Shown: positions 18,771 through 27,460 of the stretch, in pieces
Layout: each line of letters opens with the position of its first letter
Numbering within the stretch: the stretch's first letter is position 1
Origin: Tissierellia bacterium
Lineage (GTDB): Bacteria > Bacillota > Clostridia > Tissierellales > Tissierellaceae
Length of the DNA stretch: 33,584 bases
Assembly: GCA_012519355.1 (NCBI GenBank)
Contig: JAAYQJ010000167.1
Span: 1 to 33,584, forward strand
Direction: 5' to 3'
Notes under the pieces: generated by a model
What the model was told of the DNA's origin: nothing
Databases searched by the model: none
What the model saw: only the letters and a program-made list of their open reading frames with translations
Program-made: the position numbers and the translations under genes

Positions 18771-19613
18771 TTAATCTAATCCCATAATTTTATAGATGTA
18801 GTTAATATCCATATTTTCTCGGATGACCTTAGATAGTTTATCTAATTCCCTATTTATCTCTTCCATGGTTTGCTCAATTTTATTGCATTTTTTATCATAG
18901 TCTACTAAACTATCTTCATCTACTAATTCTAAGTGTGCAAAGGGAATTGTTCCTACAACTGGAATATTTAACAGTTCTTCTATCATTTTAATTCCTGGAT
19001 CTAGTAGGGTCTTGTCTCCTCTGAATTTATTTATTATAAGTCCCTTTATTCTTTTTCTTTCATGGTCTTCTAATAACATTACAGTACCATAAAGGGAAGC
19101 AAATACTCCTCCTCTATCAATATCTGCTACTAGGAGGACTGGGGCATCGGCCATTTCAGCAATTCCCATATTTACAATATCATTTTCTTTTAGGTTTATT
19201 TCTGCTGGACTACCTGCCCCCTCTATAACAACTATATCATTTTCATTTTCTATCTCTCTATATGTATCTAGTATCATGGGTTTAAGAATATTCTTATACT
19301 TAAAATATTCCCTAGCCTCCATATGGTCTTTATCTTCACCTTTTAATACAACCATAGACCCCTTATCAGTTTTTGGTATAAGTAAGATTGGGTTCATATT
19401 TGGATGGGGTTCAAGACCTGCAGCTATTGCCTGTAAAGTCTGGGCAGTACTAATCTTGTATCCTTCTTTAGTTGTATAATATTTTGAAGACATATTTTGA
19501 GACTTAAATGGATAAACCTTATAGCCATCTTCTTTAAATATCTTACAAAGGCCTGTACATAATAGGCTCTTGCCTGCTGAAGATGTAGTACCTTGTATCA
19601 TAATATTTGCCAT
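18771..19613 (-). CDS. cobQ: Cobyric acid synthase, synthetase domain only (GATase domain absent)
   Basis: [74 protein letters not shown]. Stops at 280 aa; canonical CobQ/CbiP is about 500 aa with a C-terminal GATase. Confidence 0.93.
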   Translation of the reverse strand: MANIMIQGTTSSAGKSLLCTGLCKIFKEDGYKVYPFKSQNMSSKYYTTKEGYKISTAQTLQAIAAGLEPHPNMNPILLIPKTDKGSMVVLKGEDKDHMEAREYFKYKNILKPMILDTYREIENENDIVVIEGAGSPAEINLKENDIVNMGIAEMADAPVLLVADIDRGGVFASLYGTVMLLEDHERKRIKGLIINKFRGDKTLLDPGIKMIEELLNIPVVGTIPFAHLELVDEDSLVDYDKKCNKIEQTMEEINRELDKLSKVIRENMDINYIYKIMGLD

Positions 19614-19624
19614 ATCTACGCCTC

Positions 19625-20377
19625 CTACCTATATTTTCTTATTTCTTCTTTTAAATTTTCTATCTTATATTCTAAGGATAGTATGGGATTTAAATTATAT
19701 TTATCTACTAAATAATATAGGTCTACTATTTCTTCTATAATAGGACTTTGGTGAAGATCGTATTGGCCATCATTAGAATGAATATGAATATATTCAATAT
19801 AATCTCCTAACTCCCTAATCCAATCTTCTAAAGAGGCTGTCCCGAGTTTAGCATGGCCTATATCTAAATTAATTTTAATTTTAGGTAAGGCTATGGTATC
19901 TATTAATTCCCCTAACATAGTTGGAGTTTCTTCAAAGATATTTTCTAGAAGAATAGTTCCCTTATAGTCTGGCACTTCATCCAATATCTTTAACCAAAAT
20001 TCCTTAGCCTGCATATTATTTAACTTCCTTAATCTCGGCTCATTTAAATATGGATTTATTTGACTATGAAATATTAGATAGTCTATGTCTAATTCCCTTG
20101 CTGCTTTTATTGTATATAGGTATTTTTTATAGCTAATTTCTCTAATGTCCTTGTCTGGACTAGCTGGTTTCAAGTCTAAGAAGGGACCATGTAAGGCTTT
20201 TATATTGTTAAAATCCTTAAGTAGGACTTTATAGTCACCTATTATTCTATTCCTATCCACTAAGGATAGATTTGGTTCCACAAAATCCTGCAATTCTACA
20301 CCAAGATTTAGGGCCTTTATTTGATCAATATTTAATTCTCCCATATGTGACACTGCAATTAAAATTTTTCTTCCCAT
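19625..20377 (-). CDS. Sugar phosphate isomerase/epimerase-like TIM-barrel protein (AP endonuclease family 2 fold)
   Basis: [52 protein letters not shown] metal-binding motifs. Start trimmed to ATG at 20377 (AGGGAG SD) from ORF start 20422. 11 nt upstream of cobQ. Confidence 0.82.
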   Translation of the reverse strand: MGRKILIAVSHMGELNIDQIKALNLGVELQDFVEPNLSLVDRNRIIGDYKVLLKDFNNIKALHGPFLDLKPASPDKDIREISYKKYLYTIKAARELDIDYLIFHSQINPYLNEPRLRKLNNMQAKEFWLKILDEVPDYKGTILLENIFEETPTMLGELIDTIALPKIKINLDIGHAKLGTASLEDWIRELGDYIEYIHIHSNDGQYDLHQSPIIEEIVDLYYLVDKYNLNPILSLEYKIENLKEEIRKYR

Positions 20378-20536
20378 AATTTTCTCCCTAAATAGTTCCA
20401 AGAGCAACCTCCCCGGCCTCAAACTAATTTCCTTATAAGAAATTCATTCTTTTAGATGATTCCATTATATCAAATAAAAAAATATTCTCTACTCTTTTTT
20501 ACTTTTCCTTTATTATTGTCCCAAAAAATGCTTGAA

Positions 20537-20555
20537 GCCCTGGTTAAACCAGGGC
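20537..20555 (-). terminator. Probable terminator hairpin
   Basis: GCCCTGG-TTTAA-CCAGGGC; minus strand followed by TTCAAGCATTTTTT (T-run is displaced, so uncertain). Confidence 0.45.
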
Positions 20556-20709
20556 CTTTCATCTTTTGTTTCTTAGTTTTTTATCCTTAGTTGGTATATT
20601 ATGTAGTTATAAGCAAGTCCAAGGTTCTCTAATAACTACAAGTTAAATATATCATTAAATACTTTTAAATAAAATCCTGAATTTTGTCCTTACATTAGGT
20701 ACATCTGTC

Positions 20710-21369
20710 CTATTTTATATCCCTATTCCTTATCCAATATGCTGCAGCTTCTGTTCTATTGGAAACATTTATCTTTTTAAAAATATTGCTTACATAGTTT
20801 CTTACGGTCTTCTCTGATATGTATAATGAAGCGCCTATTTCCTTATTAGTTTTTCCCAAACTTAACATTTCCAGTATTTCCTTTTCCTTTGGACTTAAGA
20901 TCGAATCCTCCATTGAACTGCTTTTATCCTTCTTAATATTAGTAAAAATTATTTCTGTTACTGAAGAATCCAATACTGATTCTCCTTCATAGACAGATAT
21001 TATAGTTTTAATTAATTCTTCTGCATCAGCATTTTTAAGTAGATAACCATCTACACCAGATCTTATGGCCTCTACTACTAAGTGGTCTTCAGTATAGGCT
21101 GTTAATATTATTATTTTTATTTCAGGAAATATGTTCTTTATGCTATTACATCCGCTAATCCCATCTCCATCTGGTAATTTAAAATCCAACAATACTACAT
21201 CAGGCTTAAGTTCCTTTATCATGTCAATTCCTTCGTTTAAGGTTGAAGCTTCACCACATACTTCTAACCTATTATCCAGTTGTAATAATAGTCTTAAGCC
21301 TTCCCTTACCACACTATGATCGTCAACTAATAAAACTCTTATGGCTTTTGTCATCTTTATCCCTCCCAA
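20710..21369 (-). CDS. NarL/FixJ-family response regulator
   Basis: RVLLVDDHSVVREGLRLLL receiver; LSPKEKEILEMLSLGKTNKEIGASLYISEKTVRNYVSNIFKKI LuxR HTH. Confidence 0.95.
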   Translation of the reverse strand: MGGIKMTKAIRVLLVDDHSVVREGLRLLLQLDNRLEVCGEASTLNEGIDMIKELKPDVVLLDFKLPDGDGISGCNSIKNIFPEIKIIILTAYTEDHLVVEAIRSGVDGYLLKNADAEELIKTIISVYEGESVLDSSVTEIIFTNIKKDKSSSMEDSILSPKEKEILEMLSLGKTNKEIGASLYISEKTVRNYVSNIFKKINVSNRTEAAAYWIRNRDIK

Positions 21370-22727
21370 GGGACTATAAGTCTAATTTTTGTTCCACTGT
21401 CAATGGCTTCAATATTTAATAATCCACCAATTCTTTTAGCTCTGGCCTCCATTGATGTAAGACCTAAATGCTTATCATCATGGTTTATAGTCCCGATACC
21501 AATGCCATTATCTAATATTTCAATATGCAAAAAGTTCTCTTGGGCTTCGATATTGATTTTACCCTCAGTTCCTTGCGAATGTTTAATAATATTCGTTATA
21601 GCTTCTTTTATAATATAATATATTTGTGTAGATTTTTCAGAGGATAACCTTCCACAGTTTAAGGAATACTCACTATTTAAGCTTAACTTTATCTCTTGAT
21701 TTTCATTTAATTTACTTATCATTTGTTGGATATTCTCATTTAAATCTTCAATTTCTATTGTTTCCAAAGTGTTAGATGATAGAAACTTTCTTGTCTTATT
21801 TATTGTGCTATTTATATCATTTTTGATTTGCTTTAGTAAGTCTTGATTTTCCCTATTCTTCATTAAATACTCTATTTTTAATCCTACACCATATAAATCT
21901 TGTATAATGCCATCATGTAATTCAATACCTAATTTTCTCCTTGCTTCGGAAGTTATTCTGTGCTCTTCCAGCCTTTTTAATCTTTCCTTCTGTTCCCAAC
22001 CAAAGGTATCTATTACTTTTATTAATAGGCTGTTAATCATTATCCCAACAGATGCTTTTACAACTTGTATGGGAATATGAAATGTATTGGATATTAATTG
22101 GCAATTTATTACATTTGCTGGAAAAAAATCCATTTTACATACAAATAGACCTTCCAATATACCGTATACCAAAAAAATGTTTGCAAGGGCAAAATACCTC
22201 TTTGCCATTAGATAGGACTTGTTTTTCTTTATTTCCTTAGAATTCATGTAAAGGGCTATGGCTGAAATTAATCCACTTGGTAGTGCCAATATATATCTTG
22301 CAATTATAGTATTGTATTCTGGATTATTAGAATGATAGTCTAGTCCATAATAATTAACCAGACTAATATATCCAATAAACCAAAGAATACTAATAATGGC
22401 AGGTACTTTTAAGGCATATGCTTTTCTCTTTTCCTTTAATGGCAAAAGGCTAATGCCAAAATACATTAGGTAAGCAAAGGATGCAACTTTAAATACCTGT
22501 TTAACATTGAAGATAATAGGCTCATACTCCATAAATAATTCTGTGAGTGTAGCCATTGTCATCCATTCAGATGTACCATGGAGGATTCCAAAATATCCTA
22601 GATATTTTAACGACTTTACCAAGGGTAGGTTTGTCAGTTCCTTACCCTTGTCTTGGATTGAGAATATCCCCATATTAATAAAGGCAAAACCATATATTAA
22701 ATATATTATAAAAAATACCTCTGGCAT
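21357..22727 (-). CDS. Membrane sensor histidine kinase (HisKA_3 type)
   Basis: Hydrophobic N-terminus; ELHDGIIQDLYGVGLKIEYL H-box; EAITNIIKHSQG N-box; DNGIGIG; overlaps response regulator. Confidence 0.93.
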   Translation of the reverse strand: MPEVFFIIYLIYGFAFINMGIFSIQDKGKELTNLPLVKSLKYLGYFGILHGTSEWMTMATLTELFMEYEPIIFNVKQVFKVASFAYLMYFGISLLPLKEKRKAYALKVPAIISILWFIGYISLVNYYGLDYHSNNPEYNTIIARYILALPSGLISAIALYMNSKEIKKNKSYLMAKRYFALANIFLVYGILEGLFVCKMDFFPANVINCQLISNTFHIPIQVVKASVGIMINSLLIKVIDTFGWEQKERLKRLEEHRITSEARRKLGIELHDGIIQDLYGVGLKIEYLMKNRENQDLLKQIKNDINSTINKTRKFLSSNTLETIEIEDLNENIQQMISKLNENQEIKLSLNSEYSLNCGRLSSEKSTQIYYIIKEAITNIIKHSQGTEGKINIEAQENFLHIEILDNGIGIGTINHDDKHLGLTSMEARAKRIGGLLNIEAIDSGTKIRLIVPWEG

Positions 22728-22893
22728 AAAAATATCCCCTTTGTATATATTATATCATAAAACTTGGACTTCAGATTTCATTAGTATCTTATTATCCATA
22801 CCTAGTTCTTTTTCTCTGTTAATAGAATATCATAAAAATGAGGATTGATAAAGTAATAGAGTTGTTATTATATAAAAAGTACTACAAAACTAT

Positions 22894-22924
22894 GAGCCCT
22901 TATTTCATGTGAAATTAAGGGCTC
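22894..22924 (-). terminator. Rho-independent-type terminator after FMN-binding-like lipoprotein gene
   Basis: GAGCCCTTAATTTCA-CA-TGAAATAAGGGCTC stem on minus strand just past stop of 22934..23530; T-rich sequence follows. Confidence 0.7.
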
Positions 22925-22933
22925 AAACATTCA

Positions 22934-23530
22934 CTATTTATAATACTTATTTACATGGTAATCAAATAAGGCATGTAATACTGCCAAAGTATTATCTACA
23001 GATACTGTAGCACCTGTATAGGCATCTACGAAATCAACCTTTTGTCCGCTTCTTTCTACTTGTCCAGCATCTTTAATATCTCTTAATGTATTCAATCCAT
23101 CTACTTCTGCCTTGCTCTTATATTGTAAATATGGTAACAATTCTTTTTCTATTTCTTCATATGTAACTCCATTTACTGGGTTTGTTGGGCTATCTCCCCA
23201 AAAATGATAGCTTATATTCCTTATAGTTGCTTCTTCAGGACTATTGTTGTTATTGTTGATTTCTACATATAAGAGATGCTGGTAGTTTTCAGATGCTGCT
23301 CTACAAGTACAAGATAAGTAGCTTACTTGGTACTTAGTATAATTGTCCATCTCATATTCAAATAGTATTACAGCAGCATAGTCATTTAGTTCGTTACCTT
23401 TACGATGTTTATAAGTGATAATTTTTTCATTGCTAAAATTGTCAAAATCCATATTGGCTGCACTTTGGGAACATCCAGTTAGTAGCAAAATCAATAATAA
23501 AAATAATGCTAAGTATTGTATTTTTTTCAT
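22934..23530 (-). CDS. Lipoprotein with FMN-binding-domain-like C-terminus
   Basis: Lipobox LLLTGCS; C-terminal VDAYTGATVSVDNTLAVLHAL resembles the DxxTGAT flavinylation motif. Confidence 0.65.
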   Translation of the reverse strand: MKKIQYLALFLLLILLLTGCSQSAANMDFDNFSNEKIITYKHRKGNELNDYAAVILFEYEMDNYTKYQVSYLSCTCRAASENYQHLLYVEINNNNNSPEEATIRNISYHFWGDSPTNPVNGVTYEEIEKELLPYLQYKSKAEVDGLNTLRDIKDAGQVERSGQKVDFVDAYTGATVSVDNTLAVLHALFDYHVNKYYK

Positions 23531-23542
23531 AATGTCCTCCTG

Positions 23543-24235
23543 TTATGACCTTTTTTCTGTAAGTTGATTGAAGTCAATTAGGCGATATCTTAGCTTGTGA
23601 AATGCATTGTAGTCATACATATTGTTTTCACCATAGGAAACCTTAACATGTACTGTATGGTCTCCTTTGTATCCCCAGAAACCGCCAATATTGTAGATCT
23701 TACTTGGATCATAACCTAGTTCAATTAATAGACCCCTTGTAAATCCTGCATAACCTCCACCACCGCACATGAGGAATATATGCTTATCTTCTGGAAAAAG
23801 GTCCTTAACTATCATTTCTGATTCTTCAAAATTTGCTGTCACTGAAGCTATGTTTCCGTCATCATCCCATGTTAAGGTGAACAAGGTAGGTCCATTATAT
23901 TGGGTTTTTGCTACTTCTGGTGGTAAACCAGTTAAGTTAGCAAGATAAGGATATGGAACTACTTCAAATCCTTCAACAGTGCCTGATAAGACTGGGTCTC
24001 CACCTATTGCACCATAGTCGCCTGGGTCCACTAGCATTCTAACATCAATATATGCTACATCCTCTCTTCCTAGCCATTGATCGATTGTTTCAACATTAAT
24101 GTTTTTGTCTACTCCAAACATGCTAGTTTCATCTGGCTCAGCAGCTGGTATTTCTGGTAATGCTTCATTACTAGAACAGGCTGCCAAAGATAAAGCTACT
24201 GCTAAAATGATAAGTAGTTTTAAATATTTTTTCAT
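23543..24235 (-). CDS. Rhodanese-like domain lipoprotein
   Basis: Lipobox SLAACSS; DVAYIDVRM...; FLMCGGGGYAGFTRGLLIELGYDPSKIYNIGGFWGYKG (rhodanese active-loop-like). Confidence 0.78.
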   Translation of the reverse strand: MKKYLKLLIILAVALSLAACSSNEALPEIPAAEPDETSMFGVDKNINVETIDQWLGREDVAYIDVRMLVDPGDYGAIGGDPVLSGTVEGFEVVPYPYLANLTGLPPEVAKTQYNGPTLFTLTWDDDGNIASVTANFEESEMIVKDLFPEDKHIFLMCGGGGYAGFTRGLLIELGYDPSKIYNIGGFWGYKGDHTVHVKVSYGENNMYDYNAFHKLRYRLIDFNQLTEKRS

Positions 24236-24255
24236 TTACATCCCCCCTATATTTT

Positions 24256-24283
24256 ATTGTATCATTAGTGAAATTATTGTCAA
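24256..24283 (-). promoter_or_regulatory. Sigma-A-like promoter of rhodanese/FMN lipoprotein operon
   Basis: Minus strand TTGACA-16 nt-TACAAT, followed by GGGGGG SD and ATG at 24235. Confidence 0.65.
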
Positions 24284-24471
24284 TTAATTATGGGAAATAT
24301 TGTCACTTTTGTAAATTTGATTGGTCTTTTTACAAAAGCTTTTATTATAATATTTGACTTACTAGTTCAATACAGTCTTCCTCTGTATTATGATTTTACT
24401 AATTATATTTTTGTAAGTCTGTGGCTAAAATTTTTGGTTAATATATTAACTATTTTAGGGGGAATTAAAAA

Positions 24472-24497
24472 TCCCTTGATTGTTTACAATCAAGGGA
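24472..24497 (-). terminator. Rho-independent terminator after PPC-domain gene
   Basis: TCCCTTGATTG-TAAA-CAATCAAGGGA then TTTTTAATT on minus strand. Confidence 0.85.
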
Positions 24498-24518
24498 CTA
24501 TATTCATTACAAAATGGC

Positions 24519-24944
24519 TTATTTGCTTAAATCTAATAGGTTAATGCCTATCTCATGGCTAAATTCTCTGTCTACCCTGCCTTCAATTACATCAATTATT
24601 ATTTCTCCTGTAGCACTGATATAAGCATGGTTTAAATGACCACCAAACATATTGTAACTATCATCACACAATCCTATATGAAGATGTATATATACTTCAC
24701 CATCCATCTCAGAAATATTTCCTACTAAACTTATAACCTCCATATCACCTTCAAATTCCTTAGAAAAATATTCCTTTTCCCCTATTTTAAATAATCCAAT
24801 TTTAGCTTTACTTACGGCTCCAATACCAGATACACTTCCAAGGTGTATTTCTTCCTTAGCTGCCAAGCTTTTTATGGATTCTACGATCTCTTCTCCTCTT
24901 TCTAACCTAACTACATATTTATTCCCAAATCTCTTGTATTCCAT
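24519..24944 (-). CDS. PPC/DUF296 domain protein
   Basis: YVVRLERGEEIVESI...HLGSVSGIGAVSKAKIGLF...EVISLVGNISEMDGEVYIHLHIGL...GGHLNHAYISATGEIII. Confidence 0.88.
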   Translation of the reverse strand: MEYKRFGNKYVVRLERGEEIVESIKSLAAKEEIHLGSVSGIGAVSKAKIGLFKIGEKEYFSKEFEGDMEVISLVGNISEMDGEVYIHLHIGLCDDSYNMFGGHLNHAYISATGEIIIDVIEGRVDREFSHEIGINLLDLSK

Positions 24945-25048
24945 TATAATACTCCTTTCTCACCAGATAATTCTTACGTCCTTCCTCAATGTTTTCTTAT
25001 TTTAATAGTTTCCCTTATAGTACTAATTTTAATCTAAAATATATATAT

Positions 25049-26110
25049 TTATTTAATACTTAATAAGCCAGATTTCATAGCTAGTTTCCTAAGGACTGGA
25101 TTGTACATGGCTGGAGATTTTAAATTTTTCATAATTAGATTTAACCTAATATCCCTTACCTTATTCTTATACCTATCCAAAAATCCATCTAAACCAACTT
25201 CAAGACTCTGGGCTAAATATAAGGAGGTTTTCAAGGCATAGCTTATTCCCTCAGCTGAACTAGGGCTAATTGCCCCTGCAGCCTCACCAACTAAGGCAAT
25301 ATTTTCATTTCCCGCATAAAACTGGGCTAGTTTCTTTGGCCTATAGATGAAAGCCCCTTCTGTTTTTACCTTGTTATTAAATACTAAACCTAATTCTTTC
25401 AATTTTCCTTTTAAGATCTGGTATTTTTCTATAGGATTATCTTTGGGCTTAAGAGCAGACCCTAATAAGAGATAATTCTCCTTGGGGATAATCCAAGAAT
25501 AGAAGTCGCTTATTTCTCCATCAAAAATAGCTGTGAAATATGGCATAGGATCTGAAGATTCATACCATTCCTGTATAGATATATACTCAACTGGGGCAAG
25601 AAAGTCCTTGCTAATAGACCTCCTAACTTTAGAGAAAGAACCATCTGCTCCGATAATAAGCTTTGTCTTAGCAGTAATCTCTTTTCCATTGGATATATAT
25701 TTTAATTCATATCCACCAGGTATTTTAGAAAAGCTTTTAAATAGGCAGTTAAACTTCTTATCTATACTAGTTGGAAGTAACGAAACCAACCACCTATCAA
25801 ACTTCTCCCTATCCATATTGTAATAGAAACGCTGGTATAGCCTTTCCTGATTATTTGTTAAATCTATAGTCCTAACTGCAAAAAGTTGTGGATCAACTAA
25901 AAGATCCTTAGGTACTCCTAAGCCTAGCTTTGCAATCATCTTCTGTGCATCAGGGGCAAGCAAGCCTCCACAAGGTTTTCTTATCTTATTTTTAGGATTT
26001 ACATTTGCTAGGTCTCTTTTATCAATCAATAGGACATTATATTTATCACCGACTAACCTTGCAAGATTAGCCCCAGCTGGACCTGAGCCTATAATTGCTA
26101 TATCATACAT
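25049..26110 (-). CDS. Geranylgeranyl reductase-family FAD-dependent oxidoreductase
   Basis: YDIAIIGSGPAGANLARLVG dinucleotide-binding motif; LIIGADGSFSKVRR; LVGEAAGAISPSSAEGISYALKTS. Start trimmed to ATG at 26110 (GAGGTG SD). Confidence 0.85.
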   Translation of the reverse strand: MYDIAIIGSGPAGANLARLVGDKYNVLLIDKRDLANVNPKNKIRKPCGGLLAPDAQKMIAKLGLGVPKDLLVDPQLFAVRTIDLTNNQERLYQRFYYNMDREKFDRWLVSLLPTSIDKKFNCLFKSFSKIPGGYELKYISNGKEITAKTKLIIGADGSFSKVRRSISKDFLAPVEYISIQEWYESSDPMPYFTAIFDGEISDFYSWIIPKENYLLLGSALKPKDNPIEKYQILKGKLKELGLVFNNKVKTEGAFIYRPKKLAQFYAGNENIALVGEAAGAISPSSAEGISYALKTSLYLAQSLEVGLDGFLDRYKNKVRDIRLNLIMKNLKSPAMYNPVLRKLAMKSGLLSIK

Positions 26111-26150
26111 AATGCACCTCATTATTTCTTATTTATCACCTTGTCTTATT

Positions 26151-26366
26151 CTATTCTTCATCATCTCTCCTATATTCTAAAATATCACCTGGTTGACAGT
26201 CTAAAGCATCACAGATTGCCTCTAAAGTGGAGAATCTAATAGCCTTTGCCTTCCCATTTTTTAGTATAGAAATATTCGCCATAGTTATTCCAACTTTCTC
26301 AGAAAGTTCTGTAACACTCATCTTCCTCTTAGCCAACATCACATCAAGATTAATAATAATAGCCAT
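26151..26366 (-). CDS. Small XRE/Cro-CI-family HTH regulator
   Basis: MLAKRKMSVTELSEKVGITMANISILKNGKAKAIRFSTLEAICDALDCQPGDILEY. Confidence 0.92.
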   Translation of the reverse strand: MAIIINLDVMLAKRKMSVTELSEKVGITMANISILKNGKAKAIRFSTLEAICDALDCQPGDILEYRRDDEE

Positions 26367-26376
26367 TGTATTCACC

Positions 26377-26856
26377 TCAAATCGTTAAGTCATTATCTCT
26401 TTTTATGTCTATGGCATTCTGAAGTAGCTTTTGAAGAACTGCAGCGAAGACTGATACTACCATTGGCCCGAAAATAAAGATCATGCCAAGGATTATGACT
26501 CCAGGAGCATCATCAACTTCTGCCACAATATAATAAAGTGGCATACAGACTAGATGTAATATGCTTATCAAGCCAGCGCAGTTTTTTATATTTTTTATAG
26601 CTTTTACAGATAGGTCTGAAAATGCCTCATTACGGTCAATATAGGTCAAGAGTTTAAAGGCTTGGTAGAGGGCAATAAAAAATGGTATTGCTGATAGATA
26701 CAAGGTAGTTAAAATACCATATAATATAAAAGCAATTCTAGTGCTACTTGTTGCAGCTTCTTTAGTAAATATAGGAAAAATAATTATACATAAGGCTAGG
26801 ATTGGAAGCCCAATAAAAAATATTGCTGTTTTTAAAAGGATTGTCTCCTTCTTCAT
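26377..26856 (-). CDS. DUF2975-like membrane protein
   Basis: Four hydrophobic segments; immediately precedes an XRE regulator, a typical pairing for DUF2975. Confidence 0.75.
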   Translation of the reverse strand: MKKETILLKTAIFFIGLPILALCIIIFPIFTKEAATSSTRIAFILYGILTTLYLSAIPFFIALYQAFKLLTYIDRNEAFSDLSVKAIKNIKNCAGLISILHLVCMPLYYIVAEVDDAPGVIILGMIFIFGPMVVSVFAAVLQKLLQNAIDIKRDNDLTI

Positions 26857-26982
26857 AAAATTCACCTCTTAAATATTATTATGAATTATTTTACCATAAT
26901 ATTTATCGTTTATCAATAAATATTTATCCCAATTCGTTAATTATTTATTGATTCTTGCCTTTGTATTATAAACAAAAAAATA

Positions 26983-27005
26983 AAACCTCTAATATTCAGA
27001 GGTTT
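26983..27005 (-). terminator. Rho-independent terminator
   Basis: AAACCTCTGAATATTAGAGGTTT then TATTTTTTTG on minus strand after 27024..27341 ORF. Confidence 0.8.
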
Positions 27006-27023
27006 CTTTACTAAACTAGTTGC

Positions 27024-27323
27024 CTATACAGTCCTAACTATATCATTAAATTCTTTTATTATCTTCTTAATCTTTTCTTCTCCTATTTCCTCAATACTTT
27101 TACCCATATCTAGGTGGTATTCTTCTATAAACTCATCTACTTTTTCCTTGGTCCTGCTATCTAATTTGTTATAGAAGTTTCCTAATACTGTGGTTAAAGC
27201 AATAAATGGATTCTTTTCTATGAAGTAGGATTCTGCCAAAACACCTATACCATATCTTTCGCATTTAAATACTGCCCTAAATGTTGTTTCTATTTGAAAG
27301 GCATATTTATAGGTATCAAACAT
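27024..27323 (-). CDS. Hypothetical protein
   Basis: MFDTYKYAFQIETTFRAVFKCERYGIGVLAESYFIEKN...; good SD (AGGGAGG) and own terminator; no family recognised. Confidence 0.65.
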   Translation of the reverse strand: MFDTYKYAFQIETTFRAVFKCERYGIGVLAESYFIEKNPFIALTTVLGNFYNKLDSRTKEKVDEFIEEYHLDMGKSIEEIGEEKIKKIIKEFNDIVRTV

Positions 27324-27438
27324 ATATAAGCCTCCCTTCATAAAGAATTTATTATATCTCTAATTCTACTTATATGTATTATAACATAAATTATATATTT
27401 CTTTCATCATAGGTGGTATAAATTGAGCAATGAAAAAA

Positions 27439-27460
27439 AGGTCTACCAATTGGCAGACCT
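27439..27460 (-). terminator. Rho-independent terminator of acc operon, overlapping accA stop codon
   Basis: AGGTCTGCCAATTGGTAGACCT then TTTTTT on minus strand; accA stop TAG (27461-27459) overlaps the stem. Confidence 0.88.

Noticed and set aside
18771-19613. cobQ as a frameshifted pseudogene
   Set aside because: ORF is intact with a natural-looking C-terminus, close spacing to cbiB and no GATase fragment in other frames, so a domain-deleted functional gene is preferred.
24290-24544. 84-aa plus ORF in the intergenic region
   Set aside because: Reads through the clear minus-strand terminator at 24472-24497 and into the PPC gene; no good SD; hydrophobic AT-rich translation.
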